NCBI RefSeq assembly: GCF_014171595.1
Contig: NZ_CP050451.1
Location: 5,208,001-5,272,000 of the forward strand
Length of the DNA stretch: 64,000 nt
Direction: 5' to 3'
Origin: Massilia sp. Se16.2.3
GTDB lineage: Bacteria > Pseudomonadota > Gammaproteobacteria > Burkholderiales > Burkholderiaceae_D
The position numbers and the translations under genes were made by a program. The notes under the pieces are model-generated. The model ran no database searches and was not told the origin of the DNA. It saw only the letters and a program-made list of their open reading frames with translations. Below, piece after piece: positions 1 through 10,416 of this stretch (positions are counted from its first letter, which is position 1; every line of letters begins with the position of its first letter).

Positions 1-616
1 CTGCGGGTGCTGCTGCGCCAGGCCACGCCGCAGGCGGGCAGCGTGACTGGGGCGGGCACGCGCTGGAAGACTACCGTCTGGCGGCCCTGCGCGCGGCCAC
101 CAGCTGGGTGCCGCAGGAATCCTTCCTGTTTTCGGCCACCATCGCCGAGAACATCGCCCGGCGCGGCCGGGCGCGAGCCGGCTGGAAATCGAGGAGGCGG
201 CCGGCATGGCGGCCATCCACGACGACATCCTGCGCTTCCCGCAAGGCTATGACACACCGGTCGGCGAAAAGGGCATCACGCTCTCGGGCGGGCAGCGCCA
301 GCGCGTGGCGATCGCCCGTTCGCTGCTGGCCGACAGCTCGCTGCTGCTGCTCGACGACGCCTTGTCGGCCGTCGACACCGGCACCGAGACACGCATCCTC
401 GAGCACCTGGCCGAGCTGCGCGCCTCGCGCCCGGAGCTGATGGCGATCATCGCCAGCCACCGCCTGTCGGCCGTCGTCAACGCCGACCTGATCGTGGTGC
501 TGAAGGATGGCCGCATCGCCGAATCGGGCGACCACGACACCCTGCTGCAACTGGACGGCTGGTATGCCAGCCAGTGGCGCTACCAGCAACTGGAGGCCAG
601 CCTTGACGCCACCTGA
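1..616 (+). CDS. ABC exporter, permease/ATP-binding half-transporter (3' part, two frameshifts)
   Basis: This is the C-terminal nucleotide-binding domain of a half-type ABC exporter; the transmembrane part lies left of the window. Visible motifs are the Q-loop VPQESFLFSATIAENI, the signature LSGGQRQRVAIARSLL, Walker B LLLLDDALSAVD and the switch region ASHRLS. The reading frame changes near position 47 and again near 155-165. Each change fits one missing base, and the protein is continuous across frames 1, 3 and 2. The gene overlaps the start of the next half-transporter, as in MdlA/MdlB-type heterodimers that export drugs or lipids across the inner membrane. The substrate cannot be read from the sequence. 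The frameshifts are probably sequencing errors. Confidence 0.8.
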
Positions 617-2407
617 TACCACTATTAAAGCCGGGCGCGCCCAGGCCACCCGCGCCGCCGCCCTGCTGCGCCGTGCCGCCTGGCCGGACCGCCGCCAGCT
701 GGCCTGGGCGACCTTGTGGCTGATCCTCGCCGCTGCGCTCGAGGTGCTCGGCCCCATCCTCGGCAAGGCCCTGATCGACGACTACCTGATTCCCCGTCAC
801 GCCGACTGGACGCGCATGGCCCTGCTGCTGGGCGGCGCCCTGCTCTCGGGCTGGGCGGCGTCCCTGGCTGCGCTATCTGCAGCTGGTACGCCTGTCCGGC
901 ATGGCGATGCGCTCGGTGCAGCGCCTGCGCGAGTGGGTGTACGGGCACGTGCTGCGTTTGCCGATGGCGTTTTTCGACCGGGCGATTACCGGCCAGCTGG
1001 TCAGCCGCGTCACCAACGACACCGAGGCCGTCAAGAAGCTCTACATCCAGGTGCTGTTCGTCCTGCTCGATTCCACCATTGTCCTGATTGGCACCTCGAT
1101 TGCGATGGCCTGGCTCGACTGGCGCCTGATGCTGATCGTGCTGGCGCTGCTGCCGGCGGTGCTGGCCATCGTCTGGCTCTACCAGCGCATGTCGGCGCCG
1201 GCCGTCACGCGTGCGCGCAGCCTGCGCAGCGACATCAACGGCCAGATGGCCGAATCGATCGGCGGCATGACGGTGCTCCAGTCGAGCAATGCCGCGAACC
1301 GCTTCGGCGAGCGCTTCAGCGTCACCAACGAGGCGCACTACAAGGCGCGCATCAAGGAACTCACCGCCAACGCCCTGCTGCTGCGCCCGGCGCTCGACCT
1401 GCTCAATGTGATCCTGCTGGCGGTGGTGATCTTCAGCTTCGGCCAGCGCCAGATCGGCGCGGTGGAAGTCGGCGTGCTGTATGCCTTCATCAGCTACATC
1501 GCGCGCGTGGTCGAGCCGCTCATCCAGATCACCATGCAGTTCAGCGGCCTGCAGCAGGCGGTGGTGGCAACCGCACGCGTCGCCGCGCTGCTCGACGAAC
1601 CCGGCGCCGCCGAACACACGAGGGAAAAAGCCCCACGCGGGGTGGCCGAGCCCTCCCGCGCGGCCCATCCCGGCGCCCCGGCCGTGCGCGTGCGCGGCCT
1701 GAGCTTTTGCCTACGTTCCCGGCCAGAACGTCCTGCACGAGGTCTCGCTCGACATCCCGCAAGGCGCCTTCTTCGGCATCGTCGGCCACACCGGCAGCGG
1801 CAAGTCGACCCTGCTGTCGCTGCTGCTGCGCTACTACCCGGCCGAGCATGACCGCATCGAGATCTGCGGCGAGCCGATCGCGGGCATCGACAACGAGGCC
1901 TTCCGCAACGAGGTCGGCCTGGTACCGCAGGATCCCTTCATCCTGGCCGCCTCGGCGCGCGAAAACATCGACATGGGCCGTGGGTTGCCGCAGGCGCGTA
2001 TCGAGGCAGCCGCGCGCGCGGCCCATGCGCACGACTTCATCGCCGACCTGGAACAGGGCTACGACACCTCGCTCGGCGAAGGCGGCTCGCGCCTGTCCTC
2101 GGGCCAGAAGCAGCTGATCGCGATCGCGCGCGCACTGGCGGGCGAACCGCGCATCCTGCTGCTCGACGAGGCGACCTCGCGCATCGACAGCGCCACCGAG
2201 CAGATCGTGCAGCAGGCGCTCGACGAACTGCGCGGCAAAGTCACGATCATCGCCATCGCCCACCGGCTCTCGACCATCCGCGACGCCGACCGCATCGTGG
2301 TGCTGAACCACGGCCGCATCAGCGAGGCGGGCAGCCACGACGAACTGATGGGCATCGAAGGCGGCTTGTACCAGCGCTTGTATTTGCTACAACAACTTGC
2401 AGTGTGA
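603..2407 (+). CDS. ABC exporter, MdlB-like permease/ATP-binding half-transporter (two frameshifts)
   Basis: This is the partner half-transporter: N-terminal membrane domain followed by an ATPase domain with Walker A GHTGSGKSTLL, Q-loop VPQDPFILAASARENI, signature LSSGQKQLIAIARAL, Walker B ILLLDEATSRID and switch IAHRLST. I place the start at a TTG at 603, preceded by GGAGG and overlapping the previous gene by 14 bases. The frame shifts near 862, explained by one extra C in GTCCCTGG, and near 1705, explained by one extra T in GCTTTTGCC. Removing these gives uninterrupted family-like sequence. It probably forms a heterodimer with the upstream gene product. The next gene appears to have its own promoter. 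Confidence 0.8.
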
Positions 2408-2519
2408 AACGGGACCGGGACGGGCTGTAACGATATTTGAACGCCAACATTGACATTCCTGCGTCGTATTTTTGCGATATCGCATTGAAAAAACGGATGT
2501 TTCTGTGTTGCAACAGGCA

Positions 2520-2525
2520 TATAAT
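2520..2525 (+). promoter_or_regulatory. Candidate -10 box upstream of the TPR-GGDEF gene
   Basis: A perfect TATAAT lies in an AT-richer stretch 57 bases before the chosen start at 2582. No convincing -35 hexamer sits 16-18 bases upstream. It supports a start downstream of 2531, since transcription would begin near 2532. Confidence 0.4.
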
Positions 2526-2581
2526 GACAGATGGACCTGCGTGAAAAACAGCGCGCCGGCCGTTACATCGAGAGAATGCCT

Positions 2582-4666
2582 ATGTCAGCAGCAAGCAAGA
2601 AGAGACCGTCAAGCCGTCGCCCTGCGGCACTGCTGGCTGCGTTGTTGCTGGCATCGGGCTGCGCATGGGGACAGGCTCCCGCGACGCTGGATGCGCGCCT
2701 GCTCGAACTGCGCGAAATCAACCGCTTCGTGCCGGAACGCGCGCTGCCGCTGCTGCTGGCGATCGAGCCGGAGGCGCGCGGCGGTTCGCGTGCCAACAAG
2801 GTCGAGATCCTGACCGAGGTGTGCTCGGCCTATACCTGGCTGGGCAAGTTCGACCGGGCCCTGGCCTACTGCGAAGAATTGATCGCGCTCGGACGCGCCG
2901 AGCAGGACAAGGACATCCTTGCCAGCGGACTGCTGCACAAGGCCTACCTCGTTTTCGCCCGCAACGAGCAGGCGCAGTCGCACGAACTCGTGTGGGAGGC
3001 CGAGCGCCTGGCAAAGGACTCGAAGAACGCCGAACTGCTCATCCGCATCGGCCTCACGTCTTCGCAGGCCTACGGCGAGGAAGGCAACTTCCCCCGTGCG
3101 CTGGAGCGCATGCAGCGTACCCTGACCTATGCGCGCCAGCACGGCAAGGAAGTGCAGGTAGCGATCGTGCTCGATTCGCTGGCGAACCTGTACGCCCAGA
3201 TGCACGAGTACGACAAGGGTTTTGCCGCGCTCTCGGAAGCCATGGCGATCGCCTCCAAGACCGCTTCGCCCGGACGCCGCGCCTCGCTCAAGTCGACCGA
3301 ATACTTCCTCGCGGTCGAAACGGGCCAGATGGACCGTGCCCTCAAGGCGCAGCTGGAGGCGCTGGCATTGCAGCGCCAGATCGGCGCCGAGTCCTCGGTT
3401 CCCTACTCCCTGGTGAACCTGTCGGACTGCTACCTGAAGATGCGCGACTATGCGCACGCACTCGAATACAGCCTGCAGGCGCTGAAGGCGGCGCAAGCGC
3501 TCAATGACCAGGTGCTGGTCGCCACGGCCCAGGTAAACATCGGCCAGGTGCAGATCGCGCGCGGCCACCTTGCCGAGGGCAAGCGCAGTTTCGAGCAGGG
3601 ACTGGCGATCTACGAGAAAACGGAAAACAAGCCGGAGATCCAGGACGTGCTGATCGAGTACGGCGATGCGCTCGAACGCGCCGGCGACTTTGCCGGTGCG
3701 GTGAAGGCGTATCACCGTGAACGATCGATCTCGAACGAACTGTTCGAGAAGCGGCGCCAGAAAGCCATGCTCGAGCTGCAGGAAAAATACGACGCCGACA
3801 GGAAGCAGCGCCAGATCGAACTGCTCAAGACGGAAAACCAGGTGAAGTCGACCGAAATCGCCAACCGCCGCCTGCAGCAGCGGGTCTGGTGGCTGCTGGC
3901 CGTGGTGTTCGCCCTGGCCGCGGTCGTGGTCGGCATGCTGTACCGCAAGGTGCGCCATGCGAACGCCCAGCTGCACGAGAAGAACCAGGAACTGAAGCAG
4001 CAGAGCGTGCGCGACCCGCTCACGGGCCTGTACAACCGCCGCCACTTCCAGGACTTCATGCGCGGCCACCAGCGCAGCGAAAAAGTGATAGTCGAGAAGC
4101 GCGGCGCCGGCACCTCGGGCGAAGAGATGGTCAGCGCCCTGTTCCTGATGGACGTCGACCACTTCAAGCACATCAACGACACCTGGGGCCATGGCGCCGG
4201 CGATGCGGTGCTGGTGAAGATGTCGGAGAGCCTGCGCGAGATCCTGCGCGAGACCGACATGATCGTGCGCTGGGGCGGCGAGGAATTCCTCGCCTTCCTG
4301 CCCTCGATCCCGCGCAATGGCCTGGACGAAGTGGCGCGCCGCCTGCTCAACGGCATCGCCGACACCAAGATCCAGTATGGCGACATGACGCTGTCGGCGA
4401 ACGTGTCGATCGGCTACGCGCCCTACCCGCTGGCACCGAACGGCATCTCGCTGCCGTGGGAACGCGCCGTCAACCTCGTCGACATGGCGCTGTACATGGC
4501 CAAGGGCCACGGCCGCAACCGCGCCTACGGCGTGCGCGGCTTCGCCAAGAGCGGGAACACCTCGATGGAAGAAATCGAGCAGAACCTGGAACAGGCATGG
4601 CGCGAAGGCCAGGTCGACATGGCGATCGTCGCGGGCGGGTATCCGGAGCTGCGCGCCAGCGCATGA
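2582..4666 (+). CDS. TPR-repeat diguanylate cyclase (GGDEF) lipoprotein
   Basis: Predicted membrane-bound enzyme making cyclic di-GMP from two GTP. The start at 2582 follows GAGAGA; in-frame ATGs also lie at 2531 and 2576. The N-terminus is a lipoprotein-type signal ending LLASGC. About 400 residues of TPR-like helical repeats follow, then a coiled segment, one transmembrane helix at about residues 435-454 and a C-terminal GGDEF domain. The active-site motif is GGEEF at 565-569, an accepted catalytic variant. The topology suggests that a periplasmic TPR sensor controls a cytoplasmic cyclase. The signal sensed is unknown. It stands alone, followed by repeats. Confidence 0.88.
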   Translation: MSAASKKRPSSRRPAALLAALLLASGCAWGQAPATLDARLLELREINRFVPERALPLLLAIEPEARGGSRANKVEILTEVCSAYTWLGKFDRALAYCEELIALGRAEQDKDILASGLLHKAYLVFARNEQAQSHELVWEAERLAKDSKNAELLIRIGLTSSQAYGEEGNFPRALERMQRTLTYARQHGKEVQVAIVLDSLANLYAQMHEYDKGFAALSEAMAIASKTASPGRRASLKSTEYFLAVETGQMDRALKAQLEALALQRQIGAESSVPYSLVNLSDCYLKMRDYAHALEYSLQALKAAQALNDQVLVATAQVNIGQVQIARGHLAEGKRSFEQGLAIYEKTENKPEIQDVLIEYGDALERAGDFAGAVKAYHRERSISNELFEKRRQKAMLELQEKYDADRKQRQIELLKTENQVKSTEIANRRLQQRVWWLLAVVFALAAVVVGMLYRKVRHANAQLHEKNQELKQQSVRDPLTGLYNRRHFQDFMRGHQRSEKVIVEKRGAGTSGEEMVSALFLMDVDHFKHINDTWGHGAGDAVLVKMSESLREILRETDMIVRWGGEEFLAFLPSIPRNGLDEVARRLLNGIADTKIQYGDMTLSANVSIGYAPYPLAPNGISLPWERAVNLVDMALYMAKGHGRNRAYGVRGFAKSGNTSMEEIEQNLEQAWREGQVDMAIVAGGYPELRASA

Positions 4667-4671
4667 ACGTC

Positions 4672-4925
4672 GCGCAGGCGGGTCCCCCGCCTACGCGTTC
4701 AAGGACCGCCTGGACCGCGCATCCGCAGCAATCACGTAGGGTAGGCGGGTCCCCCGCCTACGCGTTCAAGGACCGCCTGGACCGCGCATCCGCAGCAATC
4801 ACGTAGGGTAGGCGGGTCTCCCGCCTACGCGTTCAAGTACCGCCTGCACCGCGCATCCGCAGCAATCACCGTAGGGTAGGCAGGTCCCCTGCCTACGCGT
4901 TCAACCACAGCCCGCACCGCATACC
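4672..4925. repeat. Tandem repeat, four copies of about 67 bp, palindromic core
   Basis: Four consecutive units are in phase at 67-68 base spacing; the GGCGGGT element begins at 4677, 4744 and 4811 and its GGCAGGT variant at 4879. Each unit holds the palindrome GTAGGCGGG-TCC-CCCGCCTAC, followed by a conserved stretch beginning CGCGTTCAAG. The last copy has matching changes in both arms (GGCAGG and CCTGCC), so the hairpin is preserved. The units resemble the dispersed palindromes elsewhere in the window. There is no gene between 4667 and 4946. Confidence 0.85.
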
Positions 4926-4946
4926 GGCCGCAAGCATCCCGTCGAC

Positions 4947-5313
4947 TCAGTTCGCCGCTTCCTGCATCTTCTCGCCGGCGCGCTCGACCTTTTCCCCCAC
5001 CTTGCCGGTGGCTTTCTCGAGTCCGCGTTCCGCCTCGGCGGTCGCATCGTGGATTTTCGCGCGCGCCGCTTCGGTGCGTTCGGCCAGGCGTTCGCGCGCG
5101 GCGTCGGCCCGTTCGACCGCCTGCCTGGCCGCCTCGTCCGCCTTGTCGAGCGGTGCGCGCAGTTCGCCGGCCACCTTCTGGCCAGCCTCGTCCACTACCT
5201 TGCCGGCCTTTTGCGCCGGCCCCATGGATTCGTCCTCGCGCGCGCAGCCGGCGGCCAGGCCGCACGCGAGCGCCACCAGCAGCGGCACGCCGAACAGGGG
5301 TTGTCGTCTTCAT
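4947..5313 (-). CDS. Small helical lipoprotein (one frameshift)
   Basis: This is an unrecognised small lipoprotein of about 120 residues. The open frame that starts at 5288 lacks its beginning. Removing one C from the CCCC run near 5297 joins it to an ATG at 5313, preceded by GGGAG. The result begins MKTTTLFGVPLLVALACGLA and then AGC, a proper lipobox. The mature part is one long charged Ala/Glu/Lys-rich helix with heptad-like spacing, resembling apolipoprotein-like or DUF883-like helical proteins. It is separated from the gene to its right by 82 bases. It may be unrelated to that operon. Confidence 0.65.
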
Positions 5314-5395
5314 GATTCGCTCCCGTGACCGTGTTTCCGCAAGCATACACCTTGCCGAAAACGCATGCTCGCGAGCTTGTATCGTCGCCGCGCCC

Positions 5396-6252
5396 TCATT
5401 CGACCTCGTCGGCACGCCGGTGTTCGGGCGAGCGCGCGTCGATGTCGGCCTTGAGCGCGCGCGTCTCGTCGTCCTCGCCCCAGCGCCGGGTAAAGGCGCG
5501 CAAGCGCTGGCGCGCCTTGTCGGCCGACGACGCGCCGAGCGCCGACTCGACCGCGTCCTTCGCCTCGCGCCAGGCCTTGTCGCGCTGGCGCTTGCGCGTG
5601 CACGCCGCACCCGCGTCATTGAGGGCGCGCTGCACTTGCTGCAGCTGTTCCGGCGTCGCCTTGGTCTTCCTGAGGGCGATCAGGGCGCTCTGGGCCTCCC
5701 GCGGCTTGCAGTCGGTGGCCAGCGCGATCGCCTCGTCCATCTGGCCTTCGATGCGCCGTTTCGCCGGATTGACGAGCAGCCAGAGCGCCCACACCAGCGC
5801 CAGCCCCAGCAGCCACCAGCGCAGGCGCACGGGCTGGCGCGCCCCTTCGCCGATGGCGCCGGGGCGGCGCCGGGGGCCTGCTGCGGCTGCCAGCGGCGCG
5901 GTGCGGCCGCGGGCGGCGCTGGCGTCGCGGCCGGGCCCGGCGCGCCCGCCCCTGCGAGCGGCGGCTCCGGCGTGGCTGGCCCGGGTTCGGCGGCAGGCGC
6001 AGCCGCGGTCGACTCCGCCCCGGCAGCCGGAATGGCAGCCGACCTGTGATCGGGAACGGCCGCCGCCGCGGCAGCCAGCATGCCGGCAGGCGTCGTCTCG
6101 CGCAGGGCATCCGGCCCGGTCGGACGGGAGGCCTCCGCATGCCGCGCCGGCGCGCGCACCGCATCGTCGTGCTGCGCCGCGCCGCAATACGGGCAGAAGT
6201 TCACCCGGCGCGCCAGCAGGCGGCCGCAGGCGGCATCGATACAACGGGTCAT
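5396..6252 (-). CDS. Zinc-ribbon, single-pass membrane protein; last gene of the tubulin-like operon (one frameshift)
   Basis: The product is about 285 residues. It starts with a zinc ribbon (MTRCIDAACGRLLARRVNFC then PYCG), followed by a long Pro/Ala-rich linker, one transmembrane helix (RLRWWLLGLALVWALWLLV) and a C-terminal helical domain of about 120 residues rich in Arg, Lys and Glu. The frame changes at 5842-5845, where one missing G in a G run (minus strand) explains the break. It begins 24 bases after the tubulin-like gene stop on the same strand, so it is probably cotranscribed. I do not recognise the helical domain. A role tethering the complex to the membrane is inference from architecture. 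Confidence 0.65.
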
Positions 6253-6276
6253 TGCCCGGTCTCGCACGGTGCTCCC

Positions 6277-9200
6277 TTATTGCGGGTCCGGAATGGCGTC
6301 GTCCGGATCGGGAATGGCGCCGTCCATCGCGCCATAGAGGCCCGGAATGTCGGCCACGGTGCCCCACTTGCCGGACTTCGGATCCTGCGCCATGTCCCGG
6401 GCGCGCGTGGTGGAATCGATCTCGCCGCGCGCCAGCAGGACGCGGATCTCGTCGAGCCCGAACGGACCGCGCTGGACGCCGGCCACGAACAGCTTGTGGC
6501 GCACCGCTGGCGCGGCCGGCGGATCGGGAATGACCGCCGTCTGGCGGCCGCGTTCGAGCACTTGCGCCGCGCGCCTCGCTGGACCAGCAGCTCGGCCTTG
6601 AGGATGCGCTTGTCGACAGGACGCTCGACTTCCCAGCTGTAGGCGTCCTGCGAGGAGTCGGGCACGCTGTCGGTCCACTCGGCTATCCGTGCCAGCGCGG
6701 CGTCGAGTGCTTCCGGCCCGAGATTCGGGTCGGTCGCGCGGGCGCGCCGGAACCAGGCATCGTAGAGGCGCCGCGCCGTGATGTTCGGCAGCGACGGGGA
6801 CGGCAGCTGGGCACCGGTTTCGTCGGTTTCGAGGCGCGGCTCGTAGACACGCTGCTGGTAGTGGCGCATCAGGGCGGCAAGCAGCAGCAGCTGATGCGGG
6901 CCGAGGCCTCCCGCGCGGCTGCGCACCGCATTGATCACCTGTTCGCGGTAGTAAGGCGGCAAGCCGTTCGAGCGGATCGCGAACTCGTTCCCGATCTGCA
7001 GCCACTCGCCCGACCCGGGTTCGACTTCGAACAGGTACTGGCCGCGTGGCTGGAAGGCCGCTTCGCGGTCGCCCGCGTCCACCTTGCGGCGCACGACGCC
7101 GAGCGCGATCGCCTGCAGGAACCACTCGTAATCGTCCGCCAGGCGGTTGAGTTCGTCCATCGACGGCGAGATCGGATGGCGGAAGCGCGTGGCGTCGAAA
7201 TGCAGGTGGGTCGGAATCTTCGGGTTCTCGATCTGGTACGAGGCGCGCCAGGTCGGCAGGCCGCGCAGCACCGTCATCGGGTAGCCCGACAGCTCGATGT
7301 AGCAGACCGCGCGCCCCGGCATGCCGGTGTTGACGATCGAGACCAGGTCGCCGTGGAAGTACCCGGTCGGCACCGCGGCGCGGATTTCCGCTTCCATCCT
7401 GCGCCAAGCCGCGGCATCACCCACTCCGATAAAACACTTGAATTGGTCCGCATTCGGAGTGAACTCGGCCGAGAAGCGGGCATTCACCCAGGGCATGGCG
7501 CTCCTGATCCATTCCGCAAACACGCGCGCGCGCTCCGCCGGCTGCATGGCGTTCAGCCGCTCGAGCAGCGGATCGACCGGTTCCGCGCCCGCCAGCTCGC
7601 TGTTCGACAGCTGGGTCTGGGCGCGGCGGAACAGTTTCAGCAACAGGTCGGCACGTGTGCGCTCATCGCCCAGCTGGGGGAACAGCTGGCGCGAGCCGCC
7701 GAATTCGAGCAGCACCTCCTCGCTCCAGGCGCTCACGTCCCCGGTCAGGCGCACGGGCGCCGGCTGCACGTCGCTGGCCAGCTTGATGTAGGTGGCGTGC
7801 TCCTGGCGCGCATCGGCGCGCAGCTGGCTGATGCGGCTGTCGACCGCCTGCAGGATTTCCTGCACATGCCGGCGCCCTTCACGGAATTCGCCGGCGATGC
7901 CGCTCCACTGGGCGTTGCCGTATTCGTCCGGCGCCTGCGGTTCGCCCAGCCAGGCCGACATGTTGCGCATGACTTCGATGGACTGGGCCGCGCTGACGGC
8001 CAGCAGGTGGAAACGCAGGTAGTCGGCGATGTCGCGCTTGAGGTGCGCCATGACTTCGCGGGCCTGCGCTTCCCTTGCCGAACAGGCGGCCGGCAGCCTG
8101 CGACAAATTGCCCAGCGATTCTTCCACCTGGCGCGTGCGCAGCGCGTCGCGGATGTCGCGGTAGCGCCGGCCGTTGCGCTCGGCATGGGCCAGGTCGCGC
8201 TGCAGCAGGCGCGCCTTGACCTGCTCCAGCAGCGAGAGCACGAATTCGAGGCCGCCCTGCTTGCGGTCGTCGAGCAGCGCGTACAGGCGCTCGCGCACGC
8301 GCTCCTTCAGGCGCCCGGTCAGTTCGACCGTATGGCGCTTGATGCGGTCTTCGCTCGTCTCGGCGGTGGCGCCGGCCTCGCGGATGGCGTCGCGCTCCAG
8401 GTTCGGCAGCAGCTCGGCCACGCGTTCGCGCCACTGGTTGATGTCGAAGGCGGCCATGATGCGGTCCATCTCGAGCTGCACCTTGCTTTCGACGCGCTCG
8501 AGCAGCGAGCGTCCTTCGCGGTCGCGCAGCAGCAAACCCGTGAGCGCGTATTCCTGGAAGGGCGCGACGTCCACGGTTCCCTTCTTGAAATCGGGGAATT
8601 CGTCGAAAGGCAGCTCGCGCATGTCCATCTGCTCGCGCATGAAGCTGTCGCGTTCACCGTCGCCGGCGCGCCGCGCCAGCAGGCCGTCGCGCCCCACCAG
8701 GCCGAAGAATTCCTTGACCATCAGCGCCGCCAGCTCATACGCGCGGATGTCTTCGCGCAGGCTTTGCTGGGTATCGAGCACGGACTGGCCGAAGGCCGAA
8801 TACACCTTCGAATACGACAGGCGCATGTCGCCGAAGCGGGCTTCCGGCACGCGCGGGTTGTAGGGGCCGAGCTTGTGCTGCTGCTGGTTGACGGCGACGG
8901 AACGCTTGCGGTTGGCGAAATCGGCGGAAGCGAAATCCTCGAACAGGGTGTCCGCCACCATCTGGTAGACATCCTTGACGTCCTGCGTGGCCTTGTTGGC
9001 CAGGTTCGCGTTATCGACGAAGTACACGTCATCAAAAGGAGCTCCCCGGCCCGTGATGCTGTCCGGGTCCATCCACTTGACCTGCGCGTTCATGTCGCGC
9101 ATCGTCGTTTCCAGTTCCATCAGGGTAGCGTAGGCGTTCGCCTCGGTCCTCTCCTTGTTGGCCTTGGCGAACCCCGAGGGCATGAACATCACCAGGTCGA

Positions 9201-9903
9201 CCTGGCTGTCGGCCACTTCCTGGCGCGCGATGGCCTTGGCCATCCAGCCCAGGTCGATCGCGCTGCCGGCGCCGGTGCCGCCCGCGTTCGAGGCGATGAC
9301 GACGATGCGGAACTTCGAGGTATCGACCTGCAGGCCGAGGCGCTGGTAGTTTTCCTTGCGCTCGATACCGGCATTACTGCTCAGGAAATTCAGCGCGCCC
9401 TTGATGCGGCCACGGAGCTTCGGGTATTTGTCGAACAGGTACAAACGCGCCACCGAGCGGATCTGTCCCGCCCCTTTCGACGGGTCGATGCCGAGCGCGC
9501 GCAGCTTTTTCGGCCGCAGCGGCATCCAGGATTCAATCAGCGGAAAGCGTGCCAGGCTGTCGTCGGACTCGTGGTATTGCGGCAGGTCAAGCGGCTCCAC
9601 GAGCCGCTCCTCGTCAGTGAGTTTCACCAGTTCGAACCAGGGGTCGGTGCGCTGCGACTTGCCCTCGTCGATGACGGCGTTCGAATCGAGGTCGAAGTGG
9701 AGGAAGCGCGCGACCGGGAAGTCGTGGATCGATTCGACGCGGGTCGGATGGTGCCGGTTCCAGACGGCCGACAGGATGCGGCGGCGGATGCGCATCATGA
9801 CTTCCATGCCGGTGCCGCCGGCGCCGATGAACAGCGTAGGCCGCAGGTCGACCTTCAGCTCGGACTTGCGGTTGATGTTGTCAAGCGTGGGGATGTCTGC
9901 CAT
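6277..9903 (-). CDS. Tubulin/FtsZ-like GTPase (Tubulin_2 type) with C-terminal GYF_2 domain (two frameshifts)
   Basis: The product is about 1,208 residues once two frame breaks are repaired, near 8072-8077 (extra G in a GGG run on the minus strand) and near 6562-6580. Near the N-terminus is a nucleotide-binding loop, TLFIGAGGTGMEVMMRIRRR (about 23-42). At about 200-213 is IVVIASNAGGTGAG, matching the tubulin/FtsZ signature [SAG]GGTG[SA]G. These features fit the large bacterial tubulin-like family (Pfam Tubulin_2). The last 55 residues or so (KLFVAGVQRGPFGLDEIRVL onward) form a GYF_2-like domain. It is flanked by a three-helix membrane protein 16 bases upstream and a zinc-ribbon membrane protein 24 bases downstream. 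GTP-dependent filament formation at the membrane is inference. Confidence 0.78.
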
Positions 9904-9919
9904 GTCTTTCTTTCGTTCT

Positions 9920-10366
9920 TTAACGGCGGCCGATGAACAGCGCGGCGATCAGTGCGACCAGTCCCACGATGACCAGCGGCCCGGTCACGCCGAAGGTGAG
10001 GTATTTGGCGGCGTTGATGATTGCCAGTACCGCCGCCGCCGACAGGAAGGCCAGTCCCACGAACAGCAGCCAGCCGGCGCTGCCCGCGGTCGAAGGCGCG
10101 ACGCGGCGCACCACCAGGTGGTGCACGTAGGCGTTGCGGACAAAGAAGTACACGACCAGCAGCACCAGGAACACGATCGCACCGATGGCAAGGTCGCGCG
10201 TGGAGGTGTCGGTGGCTGGCGTCAGGGGCGCCGGTGCCACCTCGATCGCACCGGTGGTGGCGCTGTCGGGCGTGGTCTTCGGTTGCGGATCGTCCGGCTT
10301 GGCTTTGTCGTCGGGGAGCTTGAAGCCGGGGTCGGCCTGGGCAAGGGTCACTGGGGTGTCGCGCAT
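9920..10366 (-). CDS. Three-helix membrane protein of the tubulin-like operon
   Basis: A 148-residue protein with a hydrophilic Pro/Asp/Thr-rich N-terminus of about 60 residues and three hydrophobic helices: LAIGAIVFLVLLVVYFFV, GWLLFVGLAFLSAAAVLAII and VTGPLVIVGLVALIAALFIG. It ends with basic residues (GRR). TGAGGAA precedes the ATG. It lies between the vWA-like gene (50 bases upstream) and the tubulin-like gene (16 bases downstream), so it belongs to that operon. I recognise no family. A role as membrane partner of the tubulin-like GTPase is a guess from position. Confidence 0.75.
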   Translation of the reverse strand: MRDTPVTLAQADPGFKLPDDKAKPDDPQPKTTPDSATTGAIEVAPAPLTPATDTSTRDLAIGAIVFLVLLVVYFFVRNAYVHHLVVRRVAPSTAGSAGWLLFVGLAFLSAAAVLAIINAAKYLTFGVTGPLVIVGLVALIAALFIGRR

Positions 10367-10416
10367 CGTGGTTCCTCAGGTAGCAGCGTAAGTAGGAGCG
10401 AAATCCGGTTGTGTTC

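Noticed and set aside
4672..4925. CRISPR array
   Set aside because: Unit length is about 67 bases with no variable spacers, and there are no cas genes.
8029..9936. 635-codon plus-strand frame opposite the tubulin-like gene
   Set aside because: Its residue composition is typical of a reverse-frame shadow and it has no domain.
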